Shown: positions 12,601 to 27,600 of the stretch, in pieces
How positions within the stretch are numbered: the stretch's first letter is position 1
Layout of the letters: every line of letters starts with the position of its first letter
NCBI GenBank assembly: GCA_009792885.1
Contig: WMCF01000033.1
Span: 1,863,344 to 1,927,343 of the forward strand
Direction of reading: 5' to 3'
DNA: 64,000 bases
Origin: Eremophila alpestris peregrina
Lineage: Eukaryota; Chordata; Aves; Passeriformes; Alaudidae
Program-made: the position numbers and the translations under genes
The notes under the pieces: generated by a model
What the model was told of the DNA's origin: nothing
Seen by the model: only the letters and a program-made list of their open reading frames with translations
Databases searched by the model: none

Positions 12601-15600
12601 GCCAAAGGGGATGAGAAGCAGAAATGATCAGACAATAACATTCTGTGCTCCCCGAGTGATGCCAATACGCAGCTCTGTCCAGAGGACGCAGGGAGGGAGG
12701 GAGGGAGGAATGAAGGGAGGGAGGTGGGGGCTGGGCCAGGCCAGGGAGAATGACAGCATGTAGTCCATAGGCCCATAGGGCTACAATATTATTAAAAAAA
12801 AAAAATAGAGAGAGAAAGAGACAGAAAGCTAATGCAAGATGTCAGCTGCATCTACAGCAAAACCAGATGCGTTTAAAACCAAATCGCAGAGTTACAGATT
12901 ATGGGGGCAAAAGCATTTTGTAAGCTTCCACACTGGTCAGACATTAAGCCATAAATTTGACTGTATTTCAGTGTAAAACAAGAGCCTCGAATGAGGAAGG
13001 GAATGCCTAAAAGGATGAAGAAAAAGAACAAGATTTCTTCCAAGCATACAGGCAAACAACCTTCACTTCAGTGGTTCCTCTAGGCTATACAAAATCAACA
13101 GACAGGTAAAGAAAAAGCAGGAGAGCACAGAGACTTCTCTCTATTATATGCTCCACAGAAGTGTCAGGAACAACTGTGATTTTTTCGTTGTGGGAACTGA
13201 ACAGACGTCTGTTTTCACATATCTCCCACAACAAGAACTGCCAAGGAGGAGCTAGCAAGGAGACAGGATATGGCCCTTTCCCTGCCTTCCTCCTCCACAC
13301 TGTGACTTCCAGGCTGGATAAGACAGCACAAAACCCTCTTGGAAGGGGCCCTAAAGAGAGAGAGCACTTCTGAGACATAGTCCCTTCCCCCAGTCCAACC
13401 TGAGGCAGCAGAGAATTGCACAAACCCTAAAAACACTAATGCTAAAATGCACAGTCCAGCACGAAAAACAAATAGCACCCCACTTTGAAGCACAGCTTGG
13501 AAATTGTGCCATAAATAATCCCACAGAAATAACAGACCACAGCTCTAAGAATAGGAAATTCCCAAGCTATGGTACAGGAGAGAAAAATGCTTTTACTACA
13601 AAGAACTTAAGAGTATACTTCAGAAGAGCAAATGCCAGACAAGTACAGATAATTAACATATAGGCAAAGGAGAAAAATTAAATACAACAAAATATCAGCT
13701 GATAGGAAGGGCACAAAATCATTTCAATAGCAAGCAACGTTCAAATATACACTGGATAACCAGTTGCTATGCACTTGGCTCATTAATAGCTCCAGTCAGA
13801 ATGAAGAAGCAAAAGGGACTGAATTCTGTGCAAATCTCCAGTGTTTGAACAGCCTTAGCAAGAAGACAGGACAAATTAAACTGTGGCAACGTAATCAGGA
13901 ACATACACTACCAACAGCAGTGCTTCCAGATCTGTCACAATCACAACTGAGTATCAAGAGTGTTTTATTTGGCCACTTCCAGAAAGAGTATCTCACCAAC
14001 AGAGCTTTGCACACGCTGCTAACAGGTTACACTGCAGAGTATTGCACAAAACATAGTCTAGAGTTGAACAGGATTCCCAACATGAGCTGAACAGGACAGA
14101 CACTGCAAGTCTCCCAGTTAGTTAGCAATTACTTTAAAAATTTTTAAATAAATTGTATCACTTTTACATGCTGCATTCAAATCAAAAATGTATTTAACAA
14201 CTAACTTTCAAGATTTGGAGAGGGATGAGAAAAGATTTGGAATTTTTACACTTATTTGGGATTGAAAATTAATCAGGATAAAAGGAGTGAAGCCTTTATA
14301 TTATTGCAAAAAATCTGGCTTAAGTGACTCCTGTACAGACAGCTTGTAGTTTATCTAAAACAGATGTGACTGGGATTTATGTGATACATTGGCTCAGCGA
14401 AAATATTTGCACGTGAGTTAATATTCCACTTAATCTCAAGAGGCAAGGAAGAAAAAAACACCTTGCTTATAAGGAACTGTTTTCCCAGTCTTAGGATGAA
14501 TTATGGCAGATTCCAAATGAAACAGTATCCAGCTGTATCAGACAAAAAAACAGGATCCAAACTGCTTTTGAAGGGGATGCTTGAGGATCCTGAGGAAACA
14601 ATGACACCTTTAAAGTGACTTCTTCTTTGGAAAGATAGTTTCCTTGCTAAATGGAAAACAGTTAGCAATTAACGTATTACTCACCAAGCAGAGCCTTTTC
14701 TTACCTTACTATACTGTCCAATAATGTGCTTCATAATACTGGGAGGGGCTTCATGAAGCAGTGGTTCAAGGGCTGGAAGATACGTGCATTTCTGAAGAAT
14801 GTTCTTTAAGGCTTTCTTAGTCTATTGAAATGCAAAATAAACTTTCTCTAGTCAGGTATCAATGAAAACAACAAGAATTCATATATATCAAAAAAGTCTG
14901 ATCAAAAAAGCAAACTGATCAGAATTTTCAATGAGCAATTTCTGAATAGAGACTATGATATCTGTCTGGTCACTTAATGAAGAATCAATTCTCTACTTAG
15001 ATTTATTAAACCCCAAAACCTACAGTGCATCATATTATTATGTTATCTACAGTCAAAGTAATGGCAATTTTCCTTTGACTATAATGAAAGCTGGAGTAGA
15101 CGCTTTAGGTAAATTGAAGTACTGTAATATAATAAGAAAGTTAAATCAAAACACATTTTAAAAGATTGTATTTTAGAAGTGGCTTACTAGGAGAGGCTGC
15201 TGGTCTGGGATAGCAAAGTGCAGTACTGTCCAGGCAGGGGGGAAAAGAGAAAGTGAAACAATTGTGCATTGGTGCATATTTCTGAAAACAAACTCAATGT
15301 TGACTGATACAAGCAGCAGTGACCTTCTTGGGCAGCATTACAGGTACAGCTAATTTGGCTTCAATATTTTTGGGACCACTGGAAATTACTACATAAAAGT
15401 TACTTGACAGATCTGAAATGTGGTATTTCAGTGGAATGAACAGAAGCACAGTGCAACATGGGAGATCATATCCTATCCTATTACACTCTTCTGTTGGTTC
15501 ACTTACTGTTGCTTAGAAATACACTTTACTAAACTAGAACTCTACTAGCTCCCACACAAGGAAAGGCCCTAAACGTGGGCAGTTGCATGTTTTAAAGAGC

Positions 15601-18600
15601 AGAGCCTTGATTAGCTGTTACAGTTTTATTATAATAATAAAAATGTAGGCAAAATTATTACAAGGACTCTAATATTTTCTACAAGAGCTTATACTTGCAA
15701 AAAGAAGAAGTGGATAATTAGAAACGAGTCACAAGAAATTACAGCATTTATGGGTCTATGCAACTCTCATCTAAACTGTGAAAAAAATAAGGGATTAGAG
15801 TGTGGTGACTGTAGCATATTATTTGGTATACACCACATGCACATGCATTAGGACCAGCCAGTCCCCTAATAAATGACACAGCCTTCAGACACTCTGCACC
15901 CAGGAAAGCTGTGACTCAGTGAGCATCAATAAAAACCACATATAACTTAGTCATTTTTAAGCACTTAAACCTCTTGATTACAATTAATATACCATACTGC
16001 AAATACTACAAATCTACTTGCTTTAATTTTAAGATCTTCTGAGCTGTCTGTGTCCACAAAGATATCGAGCAGCGTGGGCAGCACATTTGCTGCTGCAACA
16101 TGACGTGCATGCTCAGTAGTATGTCTCCCAATCTGTCCCAAGGCCCAAGCAGCTGCTGCCTTAATATGATCTTCATGTTCTTCTATCAAGCAGACACTCA
16201 GTGGTGGTATTCCCTGTAGCATTAATCAAAAGCACAACCTTTACAAATGTAGACCAGGGAATGACAATGCGAAACAGATACAGATAGTTAGAAAATGTTT
16301 CTCTATTTACACTCTTCTTCTAAAAAAAGGTATAAGAGAATGCACTAGCAAGAATTTTTTAATAAATCTTAATAAATATAGTTAAAAAGAAACAGATTCA
16401 ATGTTCTAGGTCAGAAAGCAGTTTGAACAAACATGCAAATGTAAGGTATAAAAAGAATACACGACATAATTCAGGCTGTACTGAGTAAAGGTGGCAGTTT
16501 TTCTCAGACTGAAAATAAAAGAATTTGGGTGCGTATGATTCTGTGAAATCAGTTCAGGACCAGAAGGGCTCAATCACTGAGTCCTTCTATTTTACTATTC
16601 GCAGAACTAAATTGCAAGTTATCAACCTCTTCTTGAGTCCAGTCGTTCATGTTTGACTCACCCAATCACTTCAAGAAGGGTTTCAGCTCTTGATTTGCAG
16701 ACATCAAGAGATGGAGATCTCACATCCAGCTGTTACTAAAGTTGTTCTGGGTCAGGGTCTTTATACTTTCTCCACAACTACTTAGTAGCTGGTATTTTAT
16801 ACCAAAACACCCCAAGAGGAAACATTTACTTTAGGCAGGGCAAGGCTACCAAATCTCCATCCCAAAAACCTTTTTCTCCATCCCATGAATCCTTCTTTAC
16901 CCTTTTCTGCAGTTTTCTGCTTTGTTGTTTTGGCTCTTTTTCCCAAAGATGCTTTTCAAATACAGACAGTGGAACTATATATATTACTATAACAAATAGA
17001 TTAACTTCTCTTTTCCAATAATCCTTCATCTTCTACTCTTTCATACCACAAAGGAATAAATTTTGTGGGGTTTTTTGCCACTGTGTTACAGCACAAGATG
17101 ACAATGAAGTGTTAGTCCAGTATGATCCCAAAAATCACTGTTCAAAATTCATCCTTTCCAGGTTAGTGTACCATGGAATGGAACTATCACTTTACATCAT
17201 AACATCATCAGTGTCTAACTGCATATGGTCATGCCACAGTGCATTTCTTTCAAATGGTTCCATTTTACCCCATCCTCAGCACTAGGTACCACTCCACAAG
17301 CTTAATTTCCCCTGAAGCATTTTTTTAATGGGTTTAGGGTTTATTCAGGTTTATTATTATTTCTTTTGTGGATCATTCATTAACATCTTTAATTTCATCC
17401 AAGTTTGCCTATACCTACAACAGCTCTCACAGCAGTTCCATTCAGTTATGATAGGAATCATTATTATTCTTCAAAAATCTAACTTAGGGGCTTCCTCCAG
17501 AACTTAATCTTGGTTTCATCCCACTTAATGTCAAGCACTCAACAGCAGGAGCATAATTGCTCTAGGCATCCCTGAAAGTGGAAAGACAGGCACCTCCAGA
17601 GAAGAAGGGCCTCCAGAGATGGCAAGAAAAAGAGGATCTATTTCTTTAGTTTTAAAATACAGAAGAGCATTTTTTTGATCACTCCTACTTTCCCTGCATA
17701 CTATATTATGTTGTAGTATATTTTTCAACTTGCATTTCTACTAGAAGACATTTCTGTTCCTTTGTTTATATTGTTTTGTTGCTCCACTCATACATATGTT
17801 TTAAATGAGTGACATAGTGTGAAAATGGGTCTAAAATGTTAGTGAAATTGTTTCCTTCCTTCTGTCATTAGTTAGCATTATTCACATCAGACAACTGAGC
17901 CAGGCACTAATTTCACCTATTGTAAACATTGCAAATTCTCCCTCTTCTATGTCATTGCCCAGCAGAATTTATTTAAACCTGAAAACGTATAACTTTACTC
18001 ATTTGAAATGTCACTTGCACAGCTGAATCAAACCACACTACATTAGAAACTGAGTTATTTTCAAGTCTGAAGACTTCTGTTGCAAGATACTCCAGCAGGA
18101 CTAGCAGAGTCACGCGAGTACAGCGAAGAACACGCCATTAAACACGGTTGTTTCAAAGAAGCTTTTGATGTAGCCACAAATACACATTTTAAGAGGAAGC
18201 AGACAACAGAAATTCATTGACTTATTTTCTTGTACCCATGCAATTGCAACACAGAAAAATCATGCACTGTAATACCAACTAATCCAGGATGTTTTGTAAA
18301 AGGTTCAACACCATAAAGACACCCTTTCATCAGGTTACCACATAATTTCAGGCATAGAAAGCAGCAATACTAGAAGAAAGTGCACTTATTGAGAGCAAGT
18401 ATATAATCCTGTCACAAAATACATTCTCTGCCCATGTTAATTTGTATCTGTATCAAAGAATACTGCTGAAGAACTGCAGGAAGAGCCCAAAGTGATAGCT
18501 AACCTTGGAGACAATCACTGCCATTGACAGGTTCTCGGAATGAGCCGCCACATAACCCAGTGTCATGATGCCAGGCAGCCTGACAGTCCCTCTGCAGCTG

Positions 18601-21600
18601 CCAATACAATCAACCACAGCAGCAACTCCGCCTGAATTTACTACAAGCTGTGAAAGCTGAAAAGATAAACAGAAGAGATTAGATACTGTGAAGTATCAAC
18701 AGGCATAAAGTACCACACCAGAGAAGCCTTTTAATGGATTGCTCCTGTTTTACAAAATAAAGCTGAAATAAGAGTGATGTATCATAATGGACTGTTGGGA
18801 ACTAAGTGCAGCATCAAGTTTTCAGGAATGAGGCTAATTTGCTACTGTGTTTTTGATGGGCTTTACTGCAAAGAAATCAGGGTTCTGAATCCTTGATGCT
18901 GAATAGCATGGAATGACATATTCTTAACTCCATCATCACACACCAGAGAAAGGTGCAAATGATAGCCTATCATACAACTGACCTTGAAGATGCACTTAAT
19001 GAGCCAGATACCCTTTCATATTAGTGCCCTCTCATTCCCAAACATCTTAAGTTCTGTGCAGTGACAGAGGGAAAGGTCCATTCCTCCTCTCACCTGCATT
19101 CTAAATTACCTCTGTGGCATAAAATCCTTTGTGGATCCTCACGCTGAGGCTTGAAGCCAAGGACAACTGTTCTGGATGTGCAAAACCAGCTTGGGCTGCA
19201 CCATTCTGCCACGTTAGCATGCTCTGAGGGAAGTGTCCAGGGAATACTTGATGGGTAATGGAGTCTGCCCCAGAATGATAAATCACATAGCCTTGCTTAT
19301 AAATTATAATCAAGATATGCAACATGGGTTTCTACCAAAAGCAAACTTCTCACATCACTTGAGGGACAGCAGTAGAATATGTACGGTATCAATAATGCAT
19401 AGAAATTAAAATATTACTATTATTATTATTGTTGTTGTTGTTATTGCTATTATTATTTTCTTCCACGCTTTTAGGTATATCCCATTCTCCCTACAGATTC
19501 CAAAGCAAAAGGAACATGTTCTTAAAAGTCAAAATTAAATTAACCGGGGCATGTGAACTCCCAATCCAGTTGATTTCTATAAAATGAAATCCACCTTTGT
19601 CTTAGAGCCTTTAAAAGGGGATTGTTTTCTTCATGAAACAGCCAGATGAAATTTTCAGTTAGCACTTAGGCAAATCTGTTCACATGATTGTGAATTACAG
19701 CCAGTGGCAACCAAGTTCTACATCTGGACACACCTGTGCACCTGGATGTGCAGAGCTCCTGCCGTGTCCCTCAGCCCTTGCTCTAAGTCCCTCTGCTGCT
19801 GACCTTCACATGAATTTTACTGCACATGCAGACAGAGAGCTGAGATCCAAAAGCCATGAGTCTCAAATGACACAGCCAAGTCCTGTAGAAATACCATTTG
19901 CCAGCCTGTCTCTGCTGCAACGTATGTTCCTTGAATAGAGTTCCCAGAGCTGGACAGTCACCTCTGTCACTCTGAAGTCAAACATGGATTGTGACTTCCC
20001 ATTGGGAGTCACCAAGAAACTTCCTACTGCTCCTCTGGAGAGCTGCTAGCATGGCCAGTTCCTCTTGCATGGAGCATCTGGTGCCAGAAGCTCTTCTGAC
20101 TTAATCTGCAATCCTGAGTTTGGTATCTGTCTTCTGACTCTAGGGTCCCCTTTTGATAATGATAATTTCTTTACTTTTTTGAGGAAATGAAGTTGCATTG
20201 CCCATGAGGTACAGAAAGAAAGCAGGAAATGTGCCAAGACTGTAAACTTTTATCACCAGCTTAAAGACTGGCAGTCTGAAGAAACTGTACAACATCCATT
20301 TCTAAACACTTCTCAGCTGTTAAGTTAGTATCATGATTTTGAAATTACTATGCTCAGCATTAGTGTGTTCCACAAATACATGACTTATATTTCACTCCAA
20401 AGTCATATTTAGAGCCTTTTAATTATCTCCGTGGTCTGGCACATTAACATAGTTATAATTATATGGTTTTCCTATTTATTTTGTATTGACTTTGCCAAAC
20501 ATCCCCACCTTCCTATGGGCAAAAACACTGTAAATGCTCAAACTCAAATTACAAACTCAAGTTACCATCAGGTTAATAATAAATAAGAGAATTTTTGACC
20601 TTCGCTGTCATTGGAAAAATAATTAAAATGTGATCCCAGCATGCCTGAAGATTTTTAAAAAGACACACACCATCTATTAATGTTAAAGAATGATCTTGCA
20701 ATTTATTAACTGGTATCATGACTTCTGCGAGGCTTTTCTCATAATATTTTTAATATCTAGGACTGACAGTACTGTCAGCCAAGAACTCCCTCTCTGTGCT
20801 GATATCTCATAGAATGAAGTAGCTAGGTATACATTTTATGATTCCCAGTTTCCTAACCCAATTCATATTCAATACACATCTCATAATATCAGCAAGCATT
20901 TCCATATTTTCCAATGAACATGCCAAACAGCCATTTGCCCTCCCTTTCGAAAAGCAAATGACAGAATAATCCTGTATTTTATTTAAAGTGTAAAATCTAA
21001 TGATATGACCTTGTATTTGCATTTTCAAGGTTTTACCTCAGGCGTATGCTTTGCTATCTCTCTAATTAAAGTTGCACCATTTTTCTTGACATATTCATCT
21101 GAGTCCTTCAGGCATGTGAGCACAACTGGGAAAATTTCTGCTTCAACCACCAACTCTGCAAGATCCACTGAATGCTTTGCTATTTGGCTTAGAGCTGACA
21201 GCACCTGACGCTAGTAAATAAAAATTGTTATAAAATCAATAGTATACAAACATCCCACAACACACACTCCCCCCTGCACACAAAAATCTATTGCATCAAG
21301 GGAAACAAAGCAGGATAGGGAAAACAATTACAGCTATTTTACAATTCACTGAGTCAATTCATGCACAAATATAATGGCACAGAACATTCGCTGGTTCCTG
21401 AATAAAAGTTTCTCTTTTGTTTTATCCCATTCAAGCTTGTATGTATTAAAAAAGAAAAAATATATACACACCATTTAAACTGTAATTAAAAATTTAGTAA
21501 AATCTATAGAAAGTATTTGTTTTACATAAATTGGATCTGTCAGATCTTATATTAAGAAATTTTTGTGGCATTTTTATGTTGTCTTTTGTTTGGTAGAGTA

Positions 21601-24600
21601 AGACAAAAAATTTGTAATAAGAAACAATTTTTTTGTCAATTAAACTCTAGCGATTAAACCTTTGACAAGAGATAGTTAAATTAAACCTCAGACAACAGAT
21701 CTGATGCTATTCACACCAGATAGTACATTCTAAAATACAATAAGTTCACAATTAACTGGTTTATCATATAATCTTTAGTATGCAAAACCTTTTTTGTAAG
21801 TGAAATGTGCAAATTTTATCTATTAAAAGTATCTGTTGCATTCTTCACATACCATATCTTTCCAAAAAAACCCCATACTACTCACTTTAAAGATCAGTTT
21901 AGCTGCTCCTCACAGAGCTGCAGTTTATACCCAGTAGCTAAATCTGTAAATATGTTCAGAACTCTTTGTCACTAACTACACAGTTACATTTTGTTAACAC
22001 GCAAAGCAAGAGCTTCTAAATAAATATGATGAACTAAATAAATATGCACATCCGTGTCTTTGACTCAATCTCAAGTAATGACTGGTATAATGGAGATTAA
22101 AAAAAATTAAATGTACCTTCAGTTTAGCATCAGGGTTCGGGATCATCTGAGCTAAGTGAGCGATAGCTCCTGCATCCACTACTGTCTGTGCTAACTCTGG
22201 AGAATGCTTTGAAATATCACTGAGAGTTGAAGCAGCAATCCTTTTCAAAGCAATTTCTGGCTCCTGGATACAGAGCATTAAAAGAGGAACAGCGCCTGCA
22301 TCCACCACAGCTTGTGACAGTTCTGTAGGTCCAAGGAAAGTAATTAAGTGAGTATGGGTGACTGACCCTTGTGCAAGCCATTTTTCACCCTGACAGATAC
22401 AGCAAAGGAAAAAGGGGAGGGTGTAGTTCACTGTCTCGACATCTGCATTTCAAATCAGCCCTCCTGGTTTCATAAACCGTGTGGACCAATCCACAACTGA
22501 AAAGAATGCAGGTCAATAGATGGACCCCCATTTACATGCACACATTTGAGGTAGATTAGGCTGAAATGGTTTGTTATTCTGTTTTCTTTTTCTTTTTTTA
22601 AAGTAAGCAGATGTCAGCTGTTTAAACCCTGGCTATTCTACACTGATCAATAGGAAAGCATTTTATGCATGGCTAACAACAACACAGAAAGCCAAAGTAC
22701 CAAAATTTTATCAACCAGCTAATTAGAGAGCATTTTACCCTCTTTAAATGATAAGCAGATATTAGCATAGATCAAATGCCAAAAACAAAAATACAAAAAA
22801 CATACATAAAAGATTTATCTTACATAAAAGAATGCAAAAACAGAACTTGCTGATCAAAACAAGTCTTTGCTACCGTACATGGGATGAGACAGAATTTATA
22901 CTTTAATATCAAAAAAATGTTATCATGCACAATTAGACAAATGAGAAATATCATGAGTGACATTTTGTGTCTGAGATTAGCACAATATCCTTAACTAACT
23001 GCACCTTAACATAAAAAAAAAAAAAAAAATCTGAGCATGTGATTAGCTGACATGGACAAAAATTACACTATTAGAAATTCATTAGCTCTCTCTGTGTATG
23101 TAGCATTAATCACAGTCCTAAAATGAGAATTACTGGGTATCAGAAGCAAAATTTATATTATAACCAAGCTGTGCTATTTTAAAATAGTGTTGAAAAAGTG
23201 GTAAAAACCACAGGGGATTCAATAATCTATTAGGTTCTTCATTCAGTTTTGCTACACCTTATTATGCATATCCATTATTATCTTTAACATTTATCTTGAC
23301 TTACAGTACCATGGCAACACATGGCTGTTGTATTTCAAGACTCTAACTTAGCTTTTGATTTATAGTCCATCCATAAAGAGATTTTCATACTAAGAAAAAT
23401 ACAGCATACTTCATTAAATATACATAGACTAATATAGTTTTTCATGAAATCTGTAAGTCATGTCATCATTATGTTGTTAATATCCAAATAATGTTCCAGA
23501 CCAGATTTGTTTTCAATTAGTGAGTTATAGCCACACTCTGCAATAGGTGTGATAAGTCAAATATTTACTGTATGTTATTTTGTGATACAATATTTTAAAG
23601 AAAATATAAATATTACATCAGAAAAAATAAATCATGCAGTAATTTTTAAACTAATACAATACCCTGAAATTAGCTTGGTTGGCCAGAGCATAGTGTTAGT
23701 AATGGCAAAGCTGTGGGTTCAACCCCTGTACAGGCCATTTACTTAAGAGTTGGACTTGATGATCCTTATGGGTCCCTTCCAATTCAGAACATTCTATGAA
23801 TATGTAAAATGAACTCTACCAAGTTCGTTTTTCAAAGAAATATTTGACTGAAAATGTAGTGCATGCATCCTCAAAATACACAAATCATAAAATTTCACAA
23901 AACTCAAATGCTGTATCTTCAGTTTTAAAAATCTGAACTGAAATGTACATGAAATGTATGTAAAAAAAAAAAATCTGAAAAGGAGCTAATCAATATAAGT
24001 GGTATAAGCTACACTCAGGTTTTCATGGAAAAAGCCATGCTCAGTTTCTTCAGATGGTGTTTGGCTGCTGTACACTGACCAAGTGGAACACATGGTGATC
24101 TACTGACCAACAGTCCAGATTAACCCCTCCAACTGTGCCTCAGAACCCCAGAGCAACCAGCTCCATTGCCCACAGCCTGCTGGGAAATGCTAGTATCAAG
24201 AATCTGATGTCAAGAGGGACACCATGCTAGAAGAATGGGCTTCTTTGATGTCTTATGAGCTAAAATCATTAAGTTCAAGCAGGCAAAGAGCAATATTTTG
24301 AGGGCACAGCTACACTCAGACATGCAAAAGTAACCTTAAAAGTTATTTCAAAAGAGCAAACTAAATCTGGTTCAATTCAGATCAGCTCTTGCTGTTAGAA
24401 GTGTGATATCATTTAAATACTGATGGTTACTGTTGGTCATGGGTAATTAAATGGTTTTTCTTCCAGTGGTGTTTATAAGGTTCATGGCTAATAACTTACC
24501 ACATGGAGGGCTGGGCCATGTGTCAAGACAGACAAGTCGTAAATGGACTGTCAGAAAAACAGAAAAGCTGAGGCAGGGAAGAAAGGAAATACAGTATTTC

Positions 24601-27600
24601 CCATCATGTTTTCCTGCAAATTCAGCCCAAAATTACAATTCTAAGTATTAATGATTCTATTGTAAATTGTAATTCTTTTTTTTTTTTCCCTCAAGAAAAG
24701 GCTCAATAATCTTCCTACTTGTAGAACATCTTTGATGAGGATTATACACCAAAGGATTCATGAAACTCTGCCGTCCAATTAGAAACACATACAGAGGTGG
24801 GAAAAAACTTAGACTGAGAAGGAGTTAGAGGCAAAAACAAACCTGGCAATAAGAAATTTTTTAAACCAAATATTCAGTCAAAAAAAATTAAAATAACTGA
24901 AACGAATTACAAAAATTCTCTTCCAAATACAACACCAAGGCTGCATTATAAGAGCAAAGACAAGAGCCATAGATGCAGAGGAGAAAGACAGCAGAGAAAA
25001 GCTAATGTATGAAACTTATTTAATTCCATAGAAGTTTATGAAAGCCACAGGCTTGGAACTCACATTGGGGTACAAATTAAGGAACTTGTCCAAGAACATG
25101 ATAATAAAGCTGAACTTCTCCCTGTGTGAGGGAACTTGAACTGTTCAGACACAAGAGAACTATGGCTCAAATCTGACCACAAATTAATCATTTTCACCCA
25201 GATCTACATAAGAAAGATCTACATAAGAAAGATTTTAGCAAGTGGAGATACTGCAGACAAGACACAAATGGATGTAGAAGAAAGACTAATAAAAACAGAT
25301 TTTGGAGTCTGAGATGCCACCAGTTCTAGTACAACGAGAAGCTGTACTAGAGTTGCACTGATTTGTCTCACTACAAAAGTACTCATCAGGGATGAAGAAA
25401 CTAATTCAAAGTAAGTTGAAGACTTGCCATGAGTTTATGTGATGAGGAAGAGGGGAAAGCCAACACAGTGGAGTCAAGATCCTACCTACATACCCACTGA
25501 GAACAATGGGAAGTCTTATAGGATTATTCTAAACTAGTTTAAGGTGTTAAAAAAAATACTGCCCTACTAATATTAACGCATTGACAATAATAGTATGGAT
25601 TTTAAAAAACAGATGAGGATAAAAAAGATGAAGGTGAGAAAGCAAATGTTCAGTTTGGCCCCAGAGAAAAAAAATCAGCTCAATATTATATTGACAATAT
25701 ACAATATTCTATCCCCAGAGCAGCAGCAAAACCCCTGGCTGGAAGGAAATGCAAGTTTCAGTTCAGACCAGGGTTCTCAAACAGACCTTGCTGTGGCAGC
25801 AGGTGCATCCACAGGAAACAACAGGTTTTGACCAAAACACCAATAACTGTGTTTTTCTGAGGACTGTGTGATTATGTTATGGCCACGCAGAAAGACTCTA
25901 ATTCACACAAGTAGCCCAAAGGCTGCACTTCAAAATCAGAGGTTTATGCAGGCCACTACAACCACAGTGCTAAAGGTTCCACTGGAACCAGTGGGAAAAC
26001 CTTTCAGCAGGAGGATGGAGGTTAGACTCAAATCACTGAAGAGCTGAAGAACCAGTTCTTGTAGCTGATGCTGCTTCCAGCAGGAAGCTGAATTACAGAT
26101 CTCCCAGGGCCCCTTCTAAGCTGAGCTATGATCCACTGTATGACAGAAAATGACCAAAACTCTGCTCTTAGCAGCACACTTCAGTATAACTGTGTTTGTT
26201 TTCCCACCAATTTCCAATATACTGAAGTAGGTATGAGAAAATTAATAAATTGCATCTTTAATGCAGACAAAGAAAACAGAAAGACAAATTATTTGCATAC
26301 TTCAAAGAAAACAATGTTGCACTTTAACTGAATATGGTATAAGTAAAATGTTACAAAATATTTTTCATGGATGTGATGGTATTTATGGTATTTGAAACAC
26401 TTTACATTATTTTAAAATGCAAATAGTAGAAATAATGAATGGCAAAATCACAGCACATTGATTTGTACACTTTGGAGTAAGATCAGTATCTGAAATTCAG
26501 CTCAAAGGGAGAGAAAGAGCAGAACTGCAAGAGCAGTTTCTAAATTTTGGAATCTGACCTGACAAGATTTCTAGCATCTTGAAACCTTATAAAATACTTG
26601 TCTTGACCTAAAATCTTACAGGCCTTCTGGAGACATCTGTTCACAGAAGAACAGCATTTTAAGGGATTTTTGTATGAAGTCAGTATAGAACTTGCTAAGC
26701 AGAGAGTGTTTTCATGGGGAGGGATGGGAATCCTCAGTTTCTCAAAATGGAAGTCTTTTCATGGGAACATAAACTACAGTTCTTAGTAGCGTTACCAAGT
26801 CATGGATACAATTTCTGATTAAAAGCAGAGAGACCCTCACCATTGCAAACAGTTATCAGTGAATGTCAGGAGCCTTTGACTGCACTCATGAAAACAGAGG
26901 TTCACATCCTGCCTAAAATAGAACAGGACTTTAATCCCAGATATATGCCCTAATTATTGAACTTGTTTTGCTGGGGCAAACGAATCTCTCTACCCCCCAA
27001 TCTTTAAAGGAGAGAGAAAAAGTCTTGTCTTAATATTGTCCCAGTTCAGAACTGTAACAATTTTTGAAACTGAAAAACCTTTTGTGGATGGGGGAAACCA
27101 TTTCACACCCAGCTCTATTTTTAAAGTTAAAGCTGCATTATGAGTCCACAGACAGTCAATGACAAAATCATAACCACCAAATTTTGTCAACAGGAGCATG
27201 CCAGTCTAATCCAGAGCTTCTTGAACAGTAAACACCAGCTATTCATAAGAAAAAGTCTCAGTATCCCATTTTTCTATCTCTGTATCCCATCTCCAACAAT
27301 ATCATGTTGCAAAATCATGCTTGTAGCAGTGTAAGAAATATATAATGTACAGCGTGATCTTTTTTCAGTATAATTCCTCTATTTTCAATAATCATTTTAG
27401 AGACATCCTGTGACTGTGTTACAGAGGCAGGTAAATCCCCTAAATTGGCTGTAGCTGGGCAATTTTTAAGGGATCTTTTGGTGAGCTTTTGTTGGCATTC
27501 AGGGTTTTTTTTCCTGATTTCATCTAGGATCTGTCTATGTCTTGACGCTTGCAGCTTGGAAGCACTCACAATTTCAACCTAATTTCTGTGGATGCCGTTC

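Noticed and set aside
23664..23736. Possible tRNA-Ile gene
   Set aside because: The A and B boxes are mutated, acceptor stem pairing is lost and the sequence runs straight into a CR1 tail, so it is a SINE.
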